Origin: Chionoecetes opilio
Lineage: Eukaryota; Arthropoda; Malacostraca; Decapoda; Majidae
Length of the DNA stretch: 64,000 nucleotides
NCBI GenBank assembly: GCA_016584305.1
Contig: JACEEZ010003493.1
Span: 261,367-325,366 of the forward strand
Direction of reading: 5' to 3'
This document shows positions 12,601 through 25,540 of this stretch, piece after piece (positions within the stretch are counted from its first letter, which is position 1; each line of letters begins with the position of its first letter). Both the position numbers and the translations under genes were made by a program. The notes under the pieces were generated by a model. The model saw nothing but the letters and a program-made list of their open reading frames with translations. It searched no databases and was not told the origin of the DNA.

Positions 12601-12660
12601 CGTGTAGGTCTCACGGCCTCTTGTAGCTTCCTTATTTTTTTATGTTCTTATGTTCTTATT

Positions 12661-12730
12661 ACTAGGTGGGATTTGAACCTGGGCTCGCGGAGCCGCAGCT
12701 GGGCACGCTACCCACTACACAACGGAAGCG
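12661..12730 (-). repeat. tRNA-like (SINE-type) sequence
   Basis: On the minus strand, GTGTAGTGGGTAGCGTG resembles a tRNA D-arm/A box and GGTTCAAATCC matches a B box. The acceptor and T stems do not pair properly, so this is a tRNA-derived repeat or tRNA pseudogene rather than a tRNA gene. It abuts the LINE 3' end. Confidence 0.5.
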
Positions 12731-14013
12731 TACTGTCTTGTGAAGTGACAAATAACATTTACATATACTACAATAAAACAACAAGCGCCAGTGCTGCCAC
12801 CTAGCAGCTGTTCAAAAACTTCACCCAATGGGCAGCACACTCAGAAACACCTGCTTTTCTATCTTGCGTGTAGGATCTTTGCCCACACCCTTTCAGCTCT
12901 GCCTTCGGATCCCCAAGCCGAACTGAGCCTCCTTGTTAATCACACCGTCCATGTAGCAATGGTGTGTCAGCCTCCATGTACCCTACAGCCGCCACCACTG
13001 CTTCCACTACCTCTTTTCCAGTCTGCACTATATGATTATACTCTCTCCCTCCTACTCCTACGCTGAACCCACGCCTACGCCTCCTAGCTGAACCCACCCA
13101 CGTTTCTCCTTGCCTCACATTCCCACGTTAAATCTATATAATCTTACCTCATTTCTGCCCGCTTAGCCCTGCTCCTTCACTACTGCCCCACAGAACCACG
13201 TCTCTTCATTCCCCTTAACTCACTACACAACTAAGCTTCTCCCTCCCTCTCACTCTCCTTCTCTCCCACCCCAGGCGCGAGTAAAACTGCAGCAGTGGAG
13301 TTACCAGGAGAGCGAGGAGCTGCTTCGTCAGGTGTTGGGGAACGAGCCAGGGAACGTTGGGTAACGATATTTTGAATTCCTTAAATAAAACAATTTCCCC
13401 AAGGGTGCCATCATTGCACCCGGTTGATATTCAATAAGTAGCACCTAAAGAACAACTAAAGACAATACAACGTTTGTTAGCTTCCAAAACAAGGTTCAGC
13501 AAAAATATCAATTTGGCTACTAGACTACAGTGTGTCCAGAGCCACTTTGTGTTAGTGTTTCAAGGAAGGTGAGAGGGAGAGAGGCGGCAGGGGACTTAGC
13601 GTTGTACTAATGACTGGCTAACTTTGGCCTCTGTGGCAGTGACAGTCTTCCTTGGGACATTGGAATTGGCGTGGGAGGGACGGGGACGAGGCATGGGATA
13701 AACAAAGGACGATTCCAAGCAACTAAGGAAGATTAACTTATATCAAAATAAATATAATAGTATGAAAAGTGTAATAACTGGACGAAAGGTTTTAATATTG
13801 ATAGGCAAAGATGGACAGTGACACAAGTTTATGAAAAGTGCCCGGAAAAATAATGTCTCAGAGATGTTGAAAGTGTCGAGGAAGGATGGAAAGTTGTCAA
13901 ATAAGTCTGTTTTGTTCCATCTGACTAAATCCAAGTCTTTGGACCTGGATTTCTTAGTTTTTTTCTTTCGCTCATACACTGTTATCATACATCTGTTATA
14001 TGTAGGTATGATG

Positions 14014-14015
<2 letters not shown>
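12731..14015. other. No recognisable feature
   Basis: 12780-13280 is C/T-rich with short open frames of low-complexity composition. 13281-14015 looks unique. Nothing gene-like. Confidence 0.6.

Positions 14016-14085
<70 letters not shown>
14016..14085. repeat. (TA)n microsatellite
   Basis: About 35 TA units. The ORFs reading YIYIYI through it are artefacts. Confidence 0.95.
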
Positions 14086-14087
<2 letters not shown>

Positions 14088-15061
14088 AAGAAATACGGGA
14101 AATGCAGCAAGGAGATAGTTCATGCAAATAAAGAAAGGTAGATATGATAAAGGAAGGAGGGCGTTCGAATGATAAGAAAATTGAACAAAATGAAAAGAGG
14201 GAAATAAACGGATGACAAATGAGTAAAATAGGAAGACAACTAAAAAGTATCACTAAAAAGAAACATAAAAAAACAGACATTGAAGAGACATGACAGTGTT
14301 AGGAGATCAAATTTTATAAGACGGGAAAACAATAAAAAATAAAGAGAGAAAGAGGCCAAGAGAGAGAGAGAGACAACACACATCACCGTAACACAACCAA
14401 CACGTCAACACATATCTATATACATAACACCTCTCCTGCCACAGTGCAACACAGGTCATGTCAACCCTACATCACTACACAACACTACAATATAATAAGT
14501 AACACTACAGTACCGCTTATCATCATCAGCATTATCATCACAACACACATCATTAAGCTCCTCACACTACATAACACGCATTGAAACACATCCACAACAT
14601 AGTGTAGCTTACATGAACAACACAAAACGAAACAAGACACAGGCAAGTTTACGATTAATGGTAAAAGCAAGCGGATTAGTAAGAACATTAATCTAAAATA
14701 TACATAATATAAAAAATGCAAATAAGAAATAATTCAACCCATATAATTCAAAACACTTAAAAATATGATAGAGGAAAATTATTCACAAACTGTCTATGCA
14801 TTTTTACTTACATTTTGCTGTGCAAAATTAGCATTATCTAAATATTTGCGTTTTTTCCCTACAAATCACCAATTAACGGCTGCATGATTGGGAATGTAAA
14901 CAATACGGATGTGAAATTATTAATGCAATCATCATTTTGCCATTAAAACACAGATTTATCGAAAGGGACAGAAACATTAACCATGGGAAAGGATAAAGTT
15001 GCTGATGCTGATGATTATGATAGTAATGACCCGGTGCTGATGACCCTTATACCCAATGAAT

Positions 15062-15062
<1 letters not shown>
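14086..15062. other. No recognisable feature
   Basis: A-rich sequence with a short GA run near 14360. No gene or element ends seen. Confidence 0.6.

Positions 15063-15137
<75 letters not shown>
15063..15137. repeat. (GA)n microsatellite
   Basis: About 37 units. Confidence 0.95.
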
Positions 15138-15139
<2 letters not shown>

Positions 15140-15289
15140 GGGAGAGAGAAAGGCAGTTTAATAGGCTGCGTGACGTGATGGGTGACGAACGCGACGCGCT
15201 GATGGTGACAACCGTGACGCAATACGTGACAGCTGTGACATGAAATAGGAAATTACTTTTAATACATTGATTCGTGTGATTTAGTGACT

Positions 15290-15890
15290 ATTGACTACCT
15301 ACTACTCCTCTGTTATTGTTTCTATCATTCCTACCACGTCTTATATTATTACCACCTCTGCTGCTTCTACTACTACCACTTCTAATACTAATAATTTAAC
15401 TACTACTGCTATTACTGCTGCCACTACTACCACTGTTACTACTATCATCACTACTTAGACTACTACTACCACTATGATTACCACTGCTACTACTACTACT
15501 CCGGTTACTACTATAACTAATGAAACAGTGGCTGTAGTAGTATAATGTCACACTCTTAAAGCGTGGTAGTAGTCTGGGACACGTCCATCTTTACGTGCGT
15601 CATGATGTCATGAAGAACTGAATAATTTGTGTTCCAAGTGTTACTGAACCCGAGGCTGAAATGGTTACCAACGTTGACAATTCTCTTTAATCCTCCTCCT
15701 CCAGTGACGTGGGGAAGTGTTGAACAAATAGCAATGTTATTATCGCTGCGACTGTTACTACTACTGCTACCACTGCTACTACTACGACTACGACTATCAC
15801 TGCTACTACTACGTCTACGACTACCACAGGTCCTATGCTACTGCTACGACTACTAATACTGTTAATACTACTTTTACTGCTATTATTGAC
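15290..15890. repeat. Degenerate (CTA)n trinucleotide region
   Basis: Two imperfect CTACTAC-type arrays (15295-15520 and 15735-15880) separated by about 200 bases of ordinary sequence. Confidence 0.85.
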
Positions 15891-16229
15891 TGTAATGATT
15901 TGAAATAAGAAAACATTTATATAAAAAATATACGTGAAATTTTACTAGCTAAATACTTTGAATGTATAAAGGAGATGGAGAGAAAATGGTAAAATAATTA
16001 GGAGAGAGTAAATAATTTTAGGATTAGGAGTAACAGGAGGAGGAGTAAAAGAAAGTTGAGAAAGGCAACAGTGAAGAAAGATTTTTCCGTCTTCGCGCCA
16101 CAATCAGGAGCCACATTAGGGGATTAAGTGGGCCACAACCGCTTCAGGAGTTGCCTGGTCGATGACAGCCGTTTGTTTTGGCAGTCCAAGTTATAATTTA
16201 TAGTTATGGCCAACACACCGTTACCACTA

Positions 16230-16230
<1 letters not shown>

Positions 16231-16303
<73 letters not shown>
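16231..16303. repeat. (CT)n microsatellite
   Basis: About 36 units. Confidence 0.95.
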
Positions 16304-16307
<4 letters not shown>

Positions 16308-18020
16308 CTTTTGGTGGTGGGAAATGAACTGCTGGTATTTTAATGGCATGTTTCTTACCTGTGTTGCCCCTTTTTTATTATAGTCTTATTTCCCCCTAGC
16401 AAGGTAATGGGGTCGTTTGTTACCATGACGCACGGTTACTGGTGGAGGCGGTGAAGAAGGTTGTGTGCTGGCAAGACGTGTTGGAGTAGTGTTAACGGTG
16501 GTAGACGTGATAACGGAGGGGAAAGGAAAGAGGTTAATCATTAGTGGTTTTGTGGTGGAATATCAGAGGTGGTGGAGACTAGTTAAGTGTTGCGAGTTGA
16601 GAAGATGACGATTTTGGGAGTCTTACTGGGACTATGCTTGGTTAAGGGAGTGTTAGAGGAAGGTCTCGATAGCTGGTGGCCGCTGTTGTTTGGTGGTAAT
16701 ATTTGATTCATTCATTGCAAGTGCAGAGTATTGTTGTGGATACATTTTAAGGACTAGTTTTCAAGAGAATTCAAGGGGATGTGCTTTTCGATTTATATAA
16801 TGCTGGGGAAACTTGTGATTTTAAAAGAAGATTTTACGTATTTAAGGAAGGTTTTGTTAATCATTTTAATTGTGATTAAGTGAAATTTGATTCAAAGGAG
16901 TTTGCTTTATTTGGCCTGAATTTTTGACCAAATGTATCAATGTTCGAGAAAAGGTACGTCGTTTTTAGGAGTCAATGGCTATTAGGCTGCAGGGGCGGAG
17001 GTCATTGGGAGAGATTAATTTATCAGCGGTGCTTAAGTACCTAAAGGTGATGACCGTAATATAAACCTCTTATTTCCGTAGCCTTAAAGGGATTCAGAAA
17101 ATATGTGTAAAAAAAATACAGATAGATAAAATCGATGACATTTGAGTTTCCCCGCAAAAAGACTAGCTGAGTGACTATCTTCCCGAATGTCCGAGTGACT
17201 GATTTGGTGACTGGCTAACTTCCTGGCCGGCTGACTAGTTAGGATGAGGGAATAATCGAGTGAGTCAATGATAAGATTAGGGATTACCTCACTATCTGGC
17301 TGCTGAAAAGTGTGATTTGCGGCAAGAGGCAACGTGTTTCCCCTGAGTCATATTTGTACCGCAGCCACGCGCCAAACCAGGACAAATTGAAAATAATAAT
17401 TATAATCAAATACAAATCAGGTCATTAGGAATTTTTGTTGTGTGTGGGGGGGGGGGGGGAGTACGTGTGCTATGTATATTGGAGGCACACAAGGTCTGGT
17501 GGAAGCCTTTCACATCGATCTCGCGCCTCCGTCGTGTTGGGAATCAATCTGGTCGACAAGATGGATTGATTTTCTGTGTTTATCGACAGCGAGGCGAGGC
17601 AGCGGCAGGTCACGCAGGACACCCGGCCTTCACCTGTGTGTTCGTAGAGTTGATGCCAAAGACAAATAATCATGTACACTGTCACTAATCCGCTTGCAAG
17701 GTATAAATATTTACAATTGCATACATATACGAGTTTTTACTACACATACATACATACATACATACAAACGTTCTGAACCTTCAATTGTAAGATGAAGGAT
17801 CAAGGGTTAGAGGCAGGTGTGTGGGGGGAATATGTCGGTGATTAGGGGGGGTGGAGTGTTGCCCACTACACAGTGCCAGCGTGGGTTGGGCGTGGCGTGG
17901 TCATTGTATATAGAATTATGGTGTGTGCATAACCCGTGTGTCAACCCATACCCGTGTTAAGTCAAGTTCTGCTCATAACATTCCGGGGCTGGGGGAGCTT
18001 GGAGCACAATGAAACTGTGA
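16304..18020. other. No recognisable feature
   Basis: Unique-looking. A G11-13 run near 17447 and a small (CATA)n at 17745-17766 are the only structure seen. Bases 16390-16412 (CTAGCAAGGTAATGGGGTCG) resemble 27346-27366, perhaps remnants of one repeat family. Confidence 0.5.
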
Positions 18021-18272
<252 letters not shown>

Positions 18273-18589
18273 ATGGCTAAACTTTTTCATAGATTGAAGT
18301 CCCTATAGCTGCGCATAACGCCAGGCTTTTGTTCCCGCTGGCGGATGCCAGTTAATGTTTTTTTCTGGTGGCGGGAAAGTATTCCAGTCTGTGGGAAGGT
18401 GTTTAGGCTCAATTGCCTAAACAATTGAGTAGCCGGGTACGTTACCAGAAACGCCCGAAGTAAATTGCATATGGTGACTGATCAGGCATGCATGACAGAA
18501 AAAATGGTATAGAAAATATGTTTAAGATGAGCCGAAGTGGCAACTCGCCACCAGCCGCCATGTTGGAGCAGCCAGGACGACCTGGGCAG

Positions 18590-19277
18590 GAAGCCAGCAA
18601 CAAAGGTAGTTGGGCCAGCAACGACGATCTCTCCGAACTTCGTTTCCTAACGACGAAAGCTACAAAGCCTCCCTTTTCGGTCGTTAACGTGTCGGAAGGC
18701 GCTGACTGGCTAAGGCGAGTAATGACGTCATCAAGCGCGTCATCAGCCACCAGCCAATGATAAACAGTTTTTAAAACTTCTCGACCAATCACAAGTCAGC
18801 GAGACATATTTCCGGGGAAGAATGGCATGCCAGACTGCCTCTCCCCGCCTTGTCCCCGTCATCTCAAACTAATTCTCGTTTTATTCGGAATGCTTGCGTT
18901 TTAAGGAGTTTTAATGTATCAGAAAGTAAGATGTATAAGTAAGGAGCCTGTGTTGCTAGTGTTTTGGTGGTAGAAGGTGCATGTGTGTGTGGGTTGAAAT
19001 AGTGAATATTTGTGATATGGGGAGGCCCGCGGCAAGGCCTCTCCGTCACTCTGCCTCGCCATCAGTCACCTCATCATAACATCTTTAAATCACCCTTATT
19101 TAAGGTGACACACGGTGCTACATTGATTTAGATAATGACAAGTATATATAACATCTCACCATAATCACTAAGTTGTATAATAACGAGTAATAAGACGTTT
19201 AATCCTGCCCAAACCTACAGTGGCGGAGGAGCTGGCGGCTCCAGCGGCGTCGCCACTCAAAACTTTTGAGTAAAAAC
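18590..19277 (-). repeat. Interspersed repeat, copy 2 of an inverted pair
   Basis: Reverse-complement match to 3339-4022. The shared end is CTCAAAACTTTTGAGTAAAAAC (about 19256-19277), preceded by a GC-rich hairpin (19218-19255). Homology stops around 18590, where copy 1 runs into CTC simple sequence, so the true far border is unknown. Confidence 0.8.
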
Positions 19278-20367
19278 CCGCAGTTATCCGCCTCACCTGT
19301 GCCTTCTTGAAGAAGACAGTCAGCTCCCACGCCTGTGATAGCACCAGGGATCATAGGATTCCTCAAGGGGTTCTCGCTCCCCTACTAAATATTACCAAAG
19401 ACATCTATCTCCCTTCGTGAAGTTGGTGTTGATATCCACCTCACGGGCTTCATGCTGCTGCTGCTGCTGCTGCCGAAGGCCGCGCTGCCAGACGTAGATG
19501 AGTCCCTTGCTTGTATTTCATCTCTTTACTCATATATATGAATAATATCCATCCAAATGCAATCATATGTCTACATTCACCTATGAGAAAGATATTTCAT
19601 AGCATACCAAGCAATAATGAGCATGTCTGGAGACTTCCGACCTCTGCTAATACCGGTCTTGAGCAGTCGTTGGCCAGTGTGCACGTTAACGACGAAATCG
19701 ACGAATTTTCCGCGCTGTGGGTTCCGTCGTTGGACTAACGACCAAAAAAAGGTCTTTAAGTGTTTTGTGGCTTCTGGCCCTGGCTTGGCCCATTCTGTTT
19801 CAGGAACTCGCGAAGGCAACAGCTGCTCCAGCCACGAGGACGTTTCTTCACCTCCTTCCAGTCCCTCGCCTGTCTGGAGCTTGTCCATGCTGTCGCATGC
19901 TGGGCGAGTCATACGGTGAGGAGAAGGAGGTCTTGGACGAGCCCGACGACGTAGGCTGGGGACGCTGAGCGAGCTGGGAGCGAGGAGCGAGTCGCTAGAC
20001 AGGAGGTCGACCACGTGTGTAGTGATGAGAGTACCACAGCTACAGGACTTCCCCAGGTCGTCGAAAAGCGTGAGATAAGCATAACCCCTTATATATATTC
20101 CCCAGCCAGATACCAGACAGTAGGTTATCGTAGGCGTAGTTAGGGATAGTTATCAATCGTTGTTAGATTGTTGTAAATATACTAGTTAAGGTGTTTACCA
20201 TGTGTTTATTGTTACCCTGTGCCCTGGACTGATAGCTTCATAGTGAGTCTCAAACAAACAACCCTAAGGTTATTTAATTTTTGAGAGGTAAGTGAAGTCT
20301 CTAAGTGCTTAAAACCCCATTAAAAATCTAAACCTTTACATACATAATAATTTAATATATATACATA
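19278..20367. other. Unassigned; possible solo LTR at its right side
   Basis: 19278-20010 shows a short (CTG)n at 19452-19473 and nothing recognisable. 20018-20340 starts TGTG, has a TATA-like CCCCTTATATATATTCCCC at about 20085 and ends ACA, which is LTR-like, but no matching target duplication or second copy is visible. Confidence 0.3.
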
Positions 20368-20471
<104 letters not shown>

Positions 20472-21284
20472 CATGTATGAAGACAATCATTCGATTTTCA
20501 TTGCGTTTCTAAGTCATCTCAGCCTCACTCTATCCCTCTTTGGTCGACTGAACTGTAGTTTGTACTGCTGTATGCATAAGCTAATCAGATAAATCGTTAT
20601 TTTTGTAGAAAGTATGTAATAAATATTTTCATGAGCCGTAAAAGTTACCTTTTTATCATCATCCTACCCCATCGTTCCCAGGCCCGCTATCATCGTGGGG
20701 GGGCTTCGGGCACGGGGATTGGGGCCCGACGCTCGGGGAACGATCTCCTAGTTGCTCACTTAGCTTCGGGCCTCTTTCATCGGTCTGACGAATTTTGCCT
20801 GGCCTTACCCGTCTTCCTCCTTTTTCCCTTCCTTCCCTCTATCTCTACTCTTGTACCTCCTCCTATCCCCTTTTCCTCCTAAGGTGTGAGTGCCGTGCTG
20901 ATGGGATATGAGGCTGGTTTCGGGTCAGTCATGAACGGCCTCAGGGTGCCACGGGCACGGTATACCCTTGTAACCATTGCCCTTACCCCTCATGGGGGTT
21001 ATGAGGGGCTGTGTTTATTTCCCCCTCTTTACTTCAGGCTCACCATGGCCAATGATGATAATTTAACTTTTATAGAGGTTTTAGGGCCGGCCTCTCTACC
21101 AAATGGCACTACTGATCCCCATGGTTTACCGACCCCTGCTCCTTTTTTTACTACGGCCCGGAATACTGATATGCCCGTATCCCAAACTCAACCTCAGAGT
21201 CATTTAAAGCTCCTGAGCCCCCTAGCCAGATAAAGAATCCATCCTCAGCACCAGGCGACACTCCAGCCCACAAACCCTCTACCT

Positions 21285-22114
21285 TTTTTAGTTAAGTATA
21301 TTTACATCTCTTACAGAAAACAACAACTTATTGTAACCTTACATAATACCTTAAGTTAAACTACATACTTATACTAATCTTACATCTATACATTTATAAG
21401 AGATGAGCGGGCAGCAGCCCGCCGCTGGAGTCACGAGCGACTTCCTGTGAGCGAGGCTCGTCACCTCGCTCCATGTTCCCCTGTGTAGTACGTGGTGCGC
21501 TCAGCGGGGGGGAGGGGCGCTGCGCACCACTACCAACAGCCGAGGCAGGTCTTCTAGTGACCGCCGGAGCACCAGCGCTGCCCTATCCTCGTCGTCCTAT
21601 GGGCCGCCGATCTGCTGCCTCAGCTGAGCCGTGGCTGGGCAGGACAGCAGGTAGTGCCTTAGTGGGTGTCGGGCGAGGTGGCCACAGTGGTCACACTGCC
21701 GACTCTCAAAATCGTCCCTCAGCTCCTCCAGGGTGCGATAGCCAAGCCGGAGTCGGTGTAGCTTGACCTCGTCTGCCCTGGAAAGCTGGCGGGCGGGAAG
21801 CAGTGGGCGGTAGGCGGTGGCTTTGGCATACCAGGCCGCCTGCCGCGATGACGCCTCCATCTCCCGGTGTTGCTGCTCGGTGTTGTTGGCGGCAGCACGT
21901 CTGGCCATCGTCTTGCCCTGCTGCATGCTGGGCAGAACGACGGCGGTGACTGTAGGCCACCTGGTGACTGCGCGGGCCGCCTCATCAGCAGCCTCGTTCC
22001 CCCGCAGCCCCACGTGGCTGGGCACCCAGTTGAGCCGCACGTGACGCCCCTGCGCGGTGATTCTTTGGGCGAGGCCCAGGATAGTGGTGGTGAGCCGCAC
22101 GTTGTCCGTTGGTG
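21285..22114 (-). mobile_element. 5'-truncated LINE inserted in reverse into ORF1
   Basis: Flanked by exact 10-bp target duplications CCCTCTACCT (21275-21284 and 22115-22124). On its own strand it ends in a short A run (plus-strand TTTTTT from 21284), as expected for target-primed reverse transcription. It carries only the 3' end of ORF2 and a 3' untranslated region (about 21285-21470). Confidence 0.9.
21440..22100 (-). pseudogene. LINE ORF2 C-terminus: RNase H end and CCHC-type finger
   Basis: NWVPSHVGLRGNEAADEAAR (about 21965-22024) is the characteristic end of the LINE RNase H domain, with the catalytic-type NEAAD aspartate. RNase H removes RNA template strands during cDNA synthesis in I, R1 and some Jockey elements. 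Downstream CDHCGHLARHPLRHYLLSC (about 21625-21685) is the usual Cys/His C-terminal motif. A TAG at 21597-21599 interrupts the frame, and family-like sequence (LVLRRSLEDLPRL) continues after it. Truncated upstream by incomplete reverse transcription. Confidence 0.85.
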
Positions 22115-23700
22115 CCCTCTACCTATTCCATACCTTCTCCATCCTTGCCTCCCTGCTCTACCCCTCCAGATCCTTCCTCTACCCTTCTTCCTCCCCGACC
22201 TTCTTTGTCCTCCTCCTCATCATGTGTAGCTACTCTTGCACCCTACAACCCTTCTACCTCCGGGAGGACTACAGTCCGCACGGTCACCTCTTCCTCACGC
22301 CCACGCACATCTACTTCTCTCCCTCATCCCTCCTTCGACACTCTTTTTGGTCCTGCAAAGTGGGATAATTTCTTCATCGTCCCTAACACCGCCCCTTACT
22401 CTGCTAACGCCCTACGTTTCACGGCATGCCTCCAACGGCAAGTTGGCAAGGTTGCATTCCGTACCCGCCCCGACCGGTCCCGCCTGTTGACTGTTGACAC
22501 CGAGGCCCATGCTAATGAATGCACTGCTCAACCTTACAGACCTCGACGGCAACTCCTTCTGCATCACGCCCGACATAACTCTTACCACCTGCACTGGAAC
22601 AGTTTCCATCCCCCCGTGTTCTTGCCCAGTCGATGACACCGAATGGTCCGAGTGTGCGGTTGTCCTCCTCGACTTTTTGGCAGAGGATTATGATGCCGTT
22701 GCAGTTTACTGCTACACCATCCCACCCCGGGACCGCCGTAAGTCCCCTACCAACATTGCCAAAGTCACTTTCAAAAGGCAAGATCTCCCTGATAGTATTT
22801 ATGTTGCCGGGTTCCACTGCTTTGTTAAACTCACCAGTGTCAGTCCTGCTGGCTTTTTGGCCACCCTGCCAAGCACTGCCGATCCCTTGCCTGCTGTCCA
22901 TTTTGTGCTCAACCTGGCCATGCTCGTTCCACCTGTCCTGCTACATCTCCCACTTGTGCGAACTGTGGTAGTTCCCATAATGTATTCTACAGGGGTTGCC
23001 CTGTCTACCACTTCGAATCTGAAGTGGCATCCATCAAATTTAAGAAGGGCTTCACTTTATGGGAAGCTCGCCAAGAAGCTCGCCGCCTAGGCTTTTCGCC
23101 TACCCCCGTCTCCCAGCTTATTTCCAATCCCAATTTTCCGGATTCTCCTACTACAACCTCTCCTACCCTTTCTTTCTCTGTTCCTCCTCCTCCCACTCCT
23201 CGCCCTTCTTTTGCTCCTCTTGCTGCCCCCTTTCTCTCCATAAATAACCCCTTTGAAGTCCTCAATCCAGATACTCCGACCTCTACCCCTTCCTCGATTC
23301 CCACACCCCTTCCTCAACACTCCCCTCAGCCTACTCTTACCAGACAACCTAAACGCCCTCCTCCTTCCCCCCACCCAAGACCTCCCACTACCTCTCCCTC
23401 CTCCTCAGTTCCTCACACCCCACTTTCTACGTCTCCTCCTACTAAGAAACCCTGTGCCTCCCAGTTCTCCCCTCCTGACTCTCCAGTTGAGACCATGGCT
23501 ATATGATCGAGGAAAGGATCATTAAATCAATCAATCAATTATCCTCATCCTAGCATGGAAATAGTGGCAATGATGCGCCGGGAGGCAATTCCACCACGAA
23601 GATGGAACAAAAAACCCCATCAAGCAAAGAAGACACCACGAGCCAAGATGGAGTCGGAGATATAGGAGCAGTGAGCGGAACACGACAAGGTAAGAACGTT

Positions 23701-24064
23701 ATGAAAAGTAGATATACATTACGCTGAATTGAACTATCGAGGGAAAAGGAGAGAGGCGAAAGAAAATGGTAGTATAGCAGTAACATATGGCTTTTAGTAG
23801 AAAGAGGATAGTGTAATAGTGGTATATATAGTAATGGTGATGGCAGAAGTGGTTATGGTATAGTGCCCTTGACAGTAACAGTCTGTTGTATTCTTAACAG
23901 GGGGAAGAAAAGACGGCTGGTTCACGCCACCTTTTCCGAAGCTTGATTCCATTTGTGTATCGGCAGAATCTTGGAAAAAATAAAAAAGACTGAGTCTGAA
24001 AGGGGAGAGGGAGGTTGTATGGCACTCTATACGCTATAGGGATGCTCGACAAGGGCGTAAAAGA
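23701..24064. other. No recognisable feature
   Basis: Short spacer between the LINE remnant and segment B; nothing gene-like. Confidence 0.6.
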
Positions 24065-24698
24065 GAGAGAGAGAGAGAGAGAGAAAGATGAATTTACAGT
24101 GAAAGGAAGACAATACAACTTTTTTCGAAAAAAACAGAATATGGTGGCACAATATTGTTTAGTTCTTCATGTGTGTTCGCTGACCTGGGTGTTAGTCCAT
24201 CATCCATCCCATCCTGGTTCTCTTGGTTATTGGAGGAGGGGCGGACGACTAATGAGCTACGCAATACACCACCTCGTTACCTCCCTCAGCGATGGTATAA
24301 TCAGTGTTGCGACCACTTTTCATATTTCCTTTTCAGTGGATCGCTCTTCATAATCAATCGGAACAACACCTTTACAATAGTCTCGATATTTTCCTTAGTA
24401 TTGCAGTATTTAAAGACTCCTTAAGATCTGTATTCGCCACCCCTGACATTGATTACAACTAAACTTCAAAATGGAAGATAAAATGTTGGTGTTTTTTTCT
24501 GTCATCTAATGATTTCGCGTCAAAAATGGTGGTCTGCATCCAACGGAATTTAAAAATGGGACAGTTACCTATTATTTTTGTACCAACATTTATTTCGTTT
24601 CAGGACCAATTTCAATATATGTAAAATACTGTCGGTAACTTACATGCTATTTCATTTTTATGTCGTATCCTCAGACTACTGAATAAATATATAAGAAA

Positions 24699-24702
<4 letters not shown>

Positions 24703-24787
<85 letters not shown>
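24703..24787. repeat. (CT)n microsatellite
   Basis: About 42 units followed by a T run. Confidence 0.95.
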
Positions 24788-24795
<8 letters not shown>

Positions 24796-25505
24796 TTTTT
24801 CTCTCCCTCTTAAATCCATGCACGTCCTATTTGGTGTGTGAGCTCTATAAATTTCATGTTGTTTTTGTGCTCAACCTCGGTGTACAAGTTTGTCCTTTTG
24901 GATGTTTACAGTATGTGTGTGTGTGTGTGCGTGCGTGCTGTAGACTTCCAATGTTGTCATATTATGTTGATTATTACATTTTCACCTTACAGCATTTGCC
25001 ACATTTAAGAAATATTGCATTCGTATTACGTATTTCATTGTTATCATTATTATATTATGATTTTTGTTTCTACTTCTTTATCTTATTAGTATTGTCATTG
25101 TCATCTGTATCATTATCATTATTAGCATTATTAGCATCACTATTTCTTTATATTTTCATTTTTGATTTTGGTAACATGGTAAAAATAATAAATGAGAAAG
25201 AGGAAAAATTGGTATCATTATAATTTTTTTTCGAACAAAGGCTGAATGATGAATAAAGTCATTGTGTAAGCCCCTAACGTGGGTATCCTGGCGTGAATGT
25301 CGTTTGTGTCGGGTCGTCAACGAGTCTCCACGACACCGAAGTGACGAGCAAGTGGAGGAGGAGGAGGAGGAGGGGGAGGAGAGGGCCAGTCCTCCACCCT
25401 CTACATCCTTCCCTCTTATTCAGACTCCCTATATGGTTTGTCCAGCGACTCCTTGCCAAGTTATGAAGTACTCGCGAAAAAAAGTAGATAAGAATACGAA
25501 ACTGC

Positions 25506-25540
<35 letters not shown>

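Larger units (their letters stand above)
10640..12656 (+). mobile_element. CR1-like LINE, internally deleted copy
   Basis: Starts with endonuclease-type coding sequence, then jumps at about 12140 straight to the C-terminal segment (LDYADQFWSPYY), so the whole RT domain is missing. The 3' end is a run of TTCTTATG units (about 12637-12655), the kind of short octamer repeat that ends CR1 elements. The same family ends the window at 63966 with the same tail. The 5' border is approximate. Confidence 0.82.
21045..23690 (+). pseudogene. LINE ORF1 (gag-like, three zinc knuckles), interrupted and frameshifted
   Basis: Likely start ATG at 21045 (MANDDNLTF). ORF1 proteins of I/Jockey-type LINEs bind element RNA. 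A proline/serine-rich N-terminal region is followed by a conserved block (FDTLFGPAKWDNFF, about 22340). Three knuckles follow at about 22830-22975: CQSCWLFGHPAKHC, CPFCAQPGHARSTC and CANCGSSH with a final C. A conserved tail (ASIKFKKGFTLWEARQEA) starts at about 23025. The frame shifts near 21195, 22500 and 22800, and a TGA lies at about 23504, with in-family sequence continuing in another frame to about 23690. Removing the nested insertion and one target copy restores a continuous frame across 21284/22125. Confidence 0.75.
20631..23700 (+). mobile_element. I/Jockey-like LINE, 5' part with ORF1 only
   Basis: Holds a probable 5' untranslated region (about 20640-21044) and ORF1. No ORF2 follows; similarity ends near 23700 and the downstream sequence is unrelated. 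It is interrupted by a second LINE at 21285-22114. Borders are approximate. Confidence 0.65.

Noticed and set aside
12661..12730. tRNA gene on the minus strand
   Set aside because: A and B box-like motifs are present but acceptor and T stems do not pair; kept only as a tRNA-like repeat.
16390..16412. Regulatory motif shared with 27346-27366
   Set aside because: About 20 bases of similarity with no further context; probably a repeat remnant.
17440..17688. Two overlapping plus-strand frames of about 80 codons
   Set aside because: Start in a G run, overlap each other, and have no recognisable motif.
19577..20014. 145-codon minus-strand frame
   Set aside because: Low-complexity R/P/S composition, no domain recognised, competing frames open on the other strand.
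20018..20340. Solo LTR
   Set aside because: TG...CA ends and a TATA-like box, but no target duplication and no second copy in the window; left as a possibility only.
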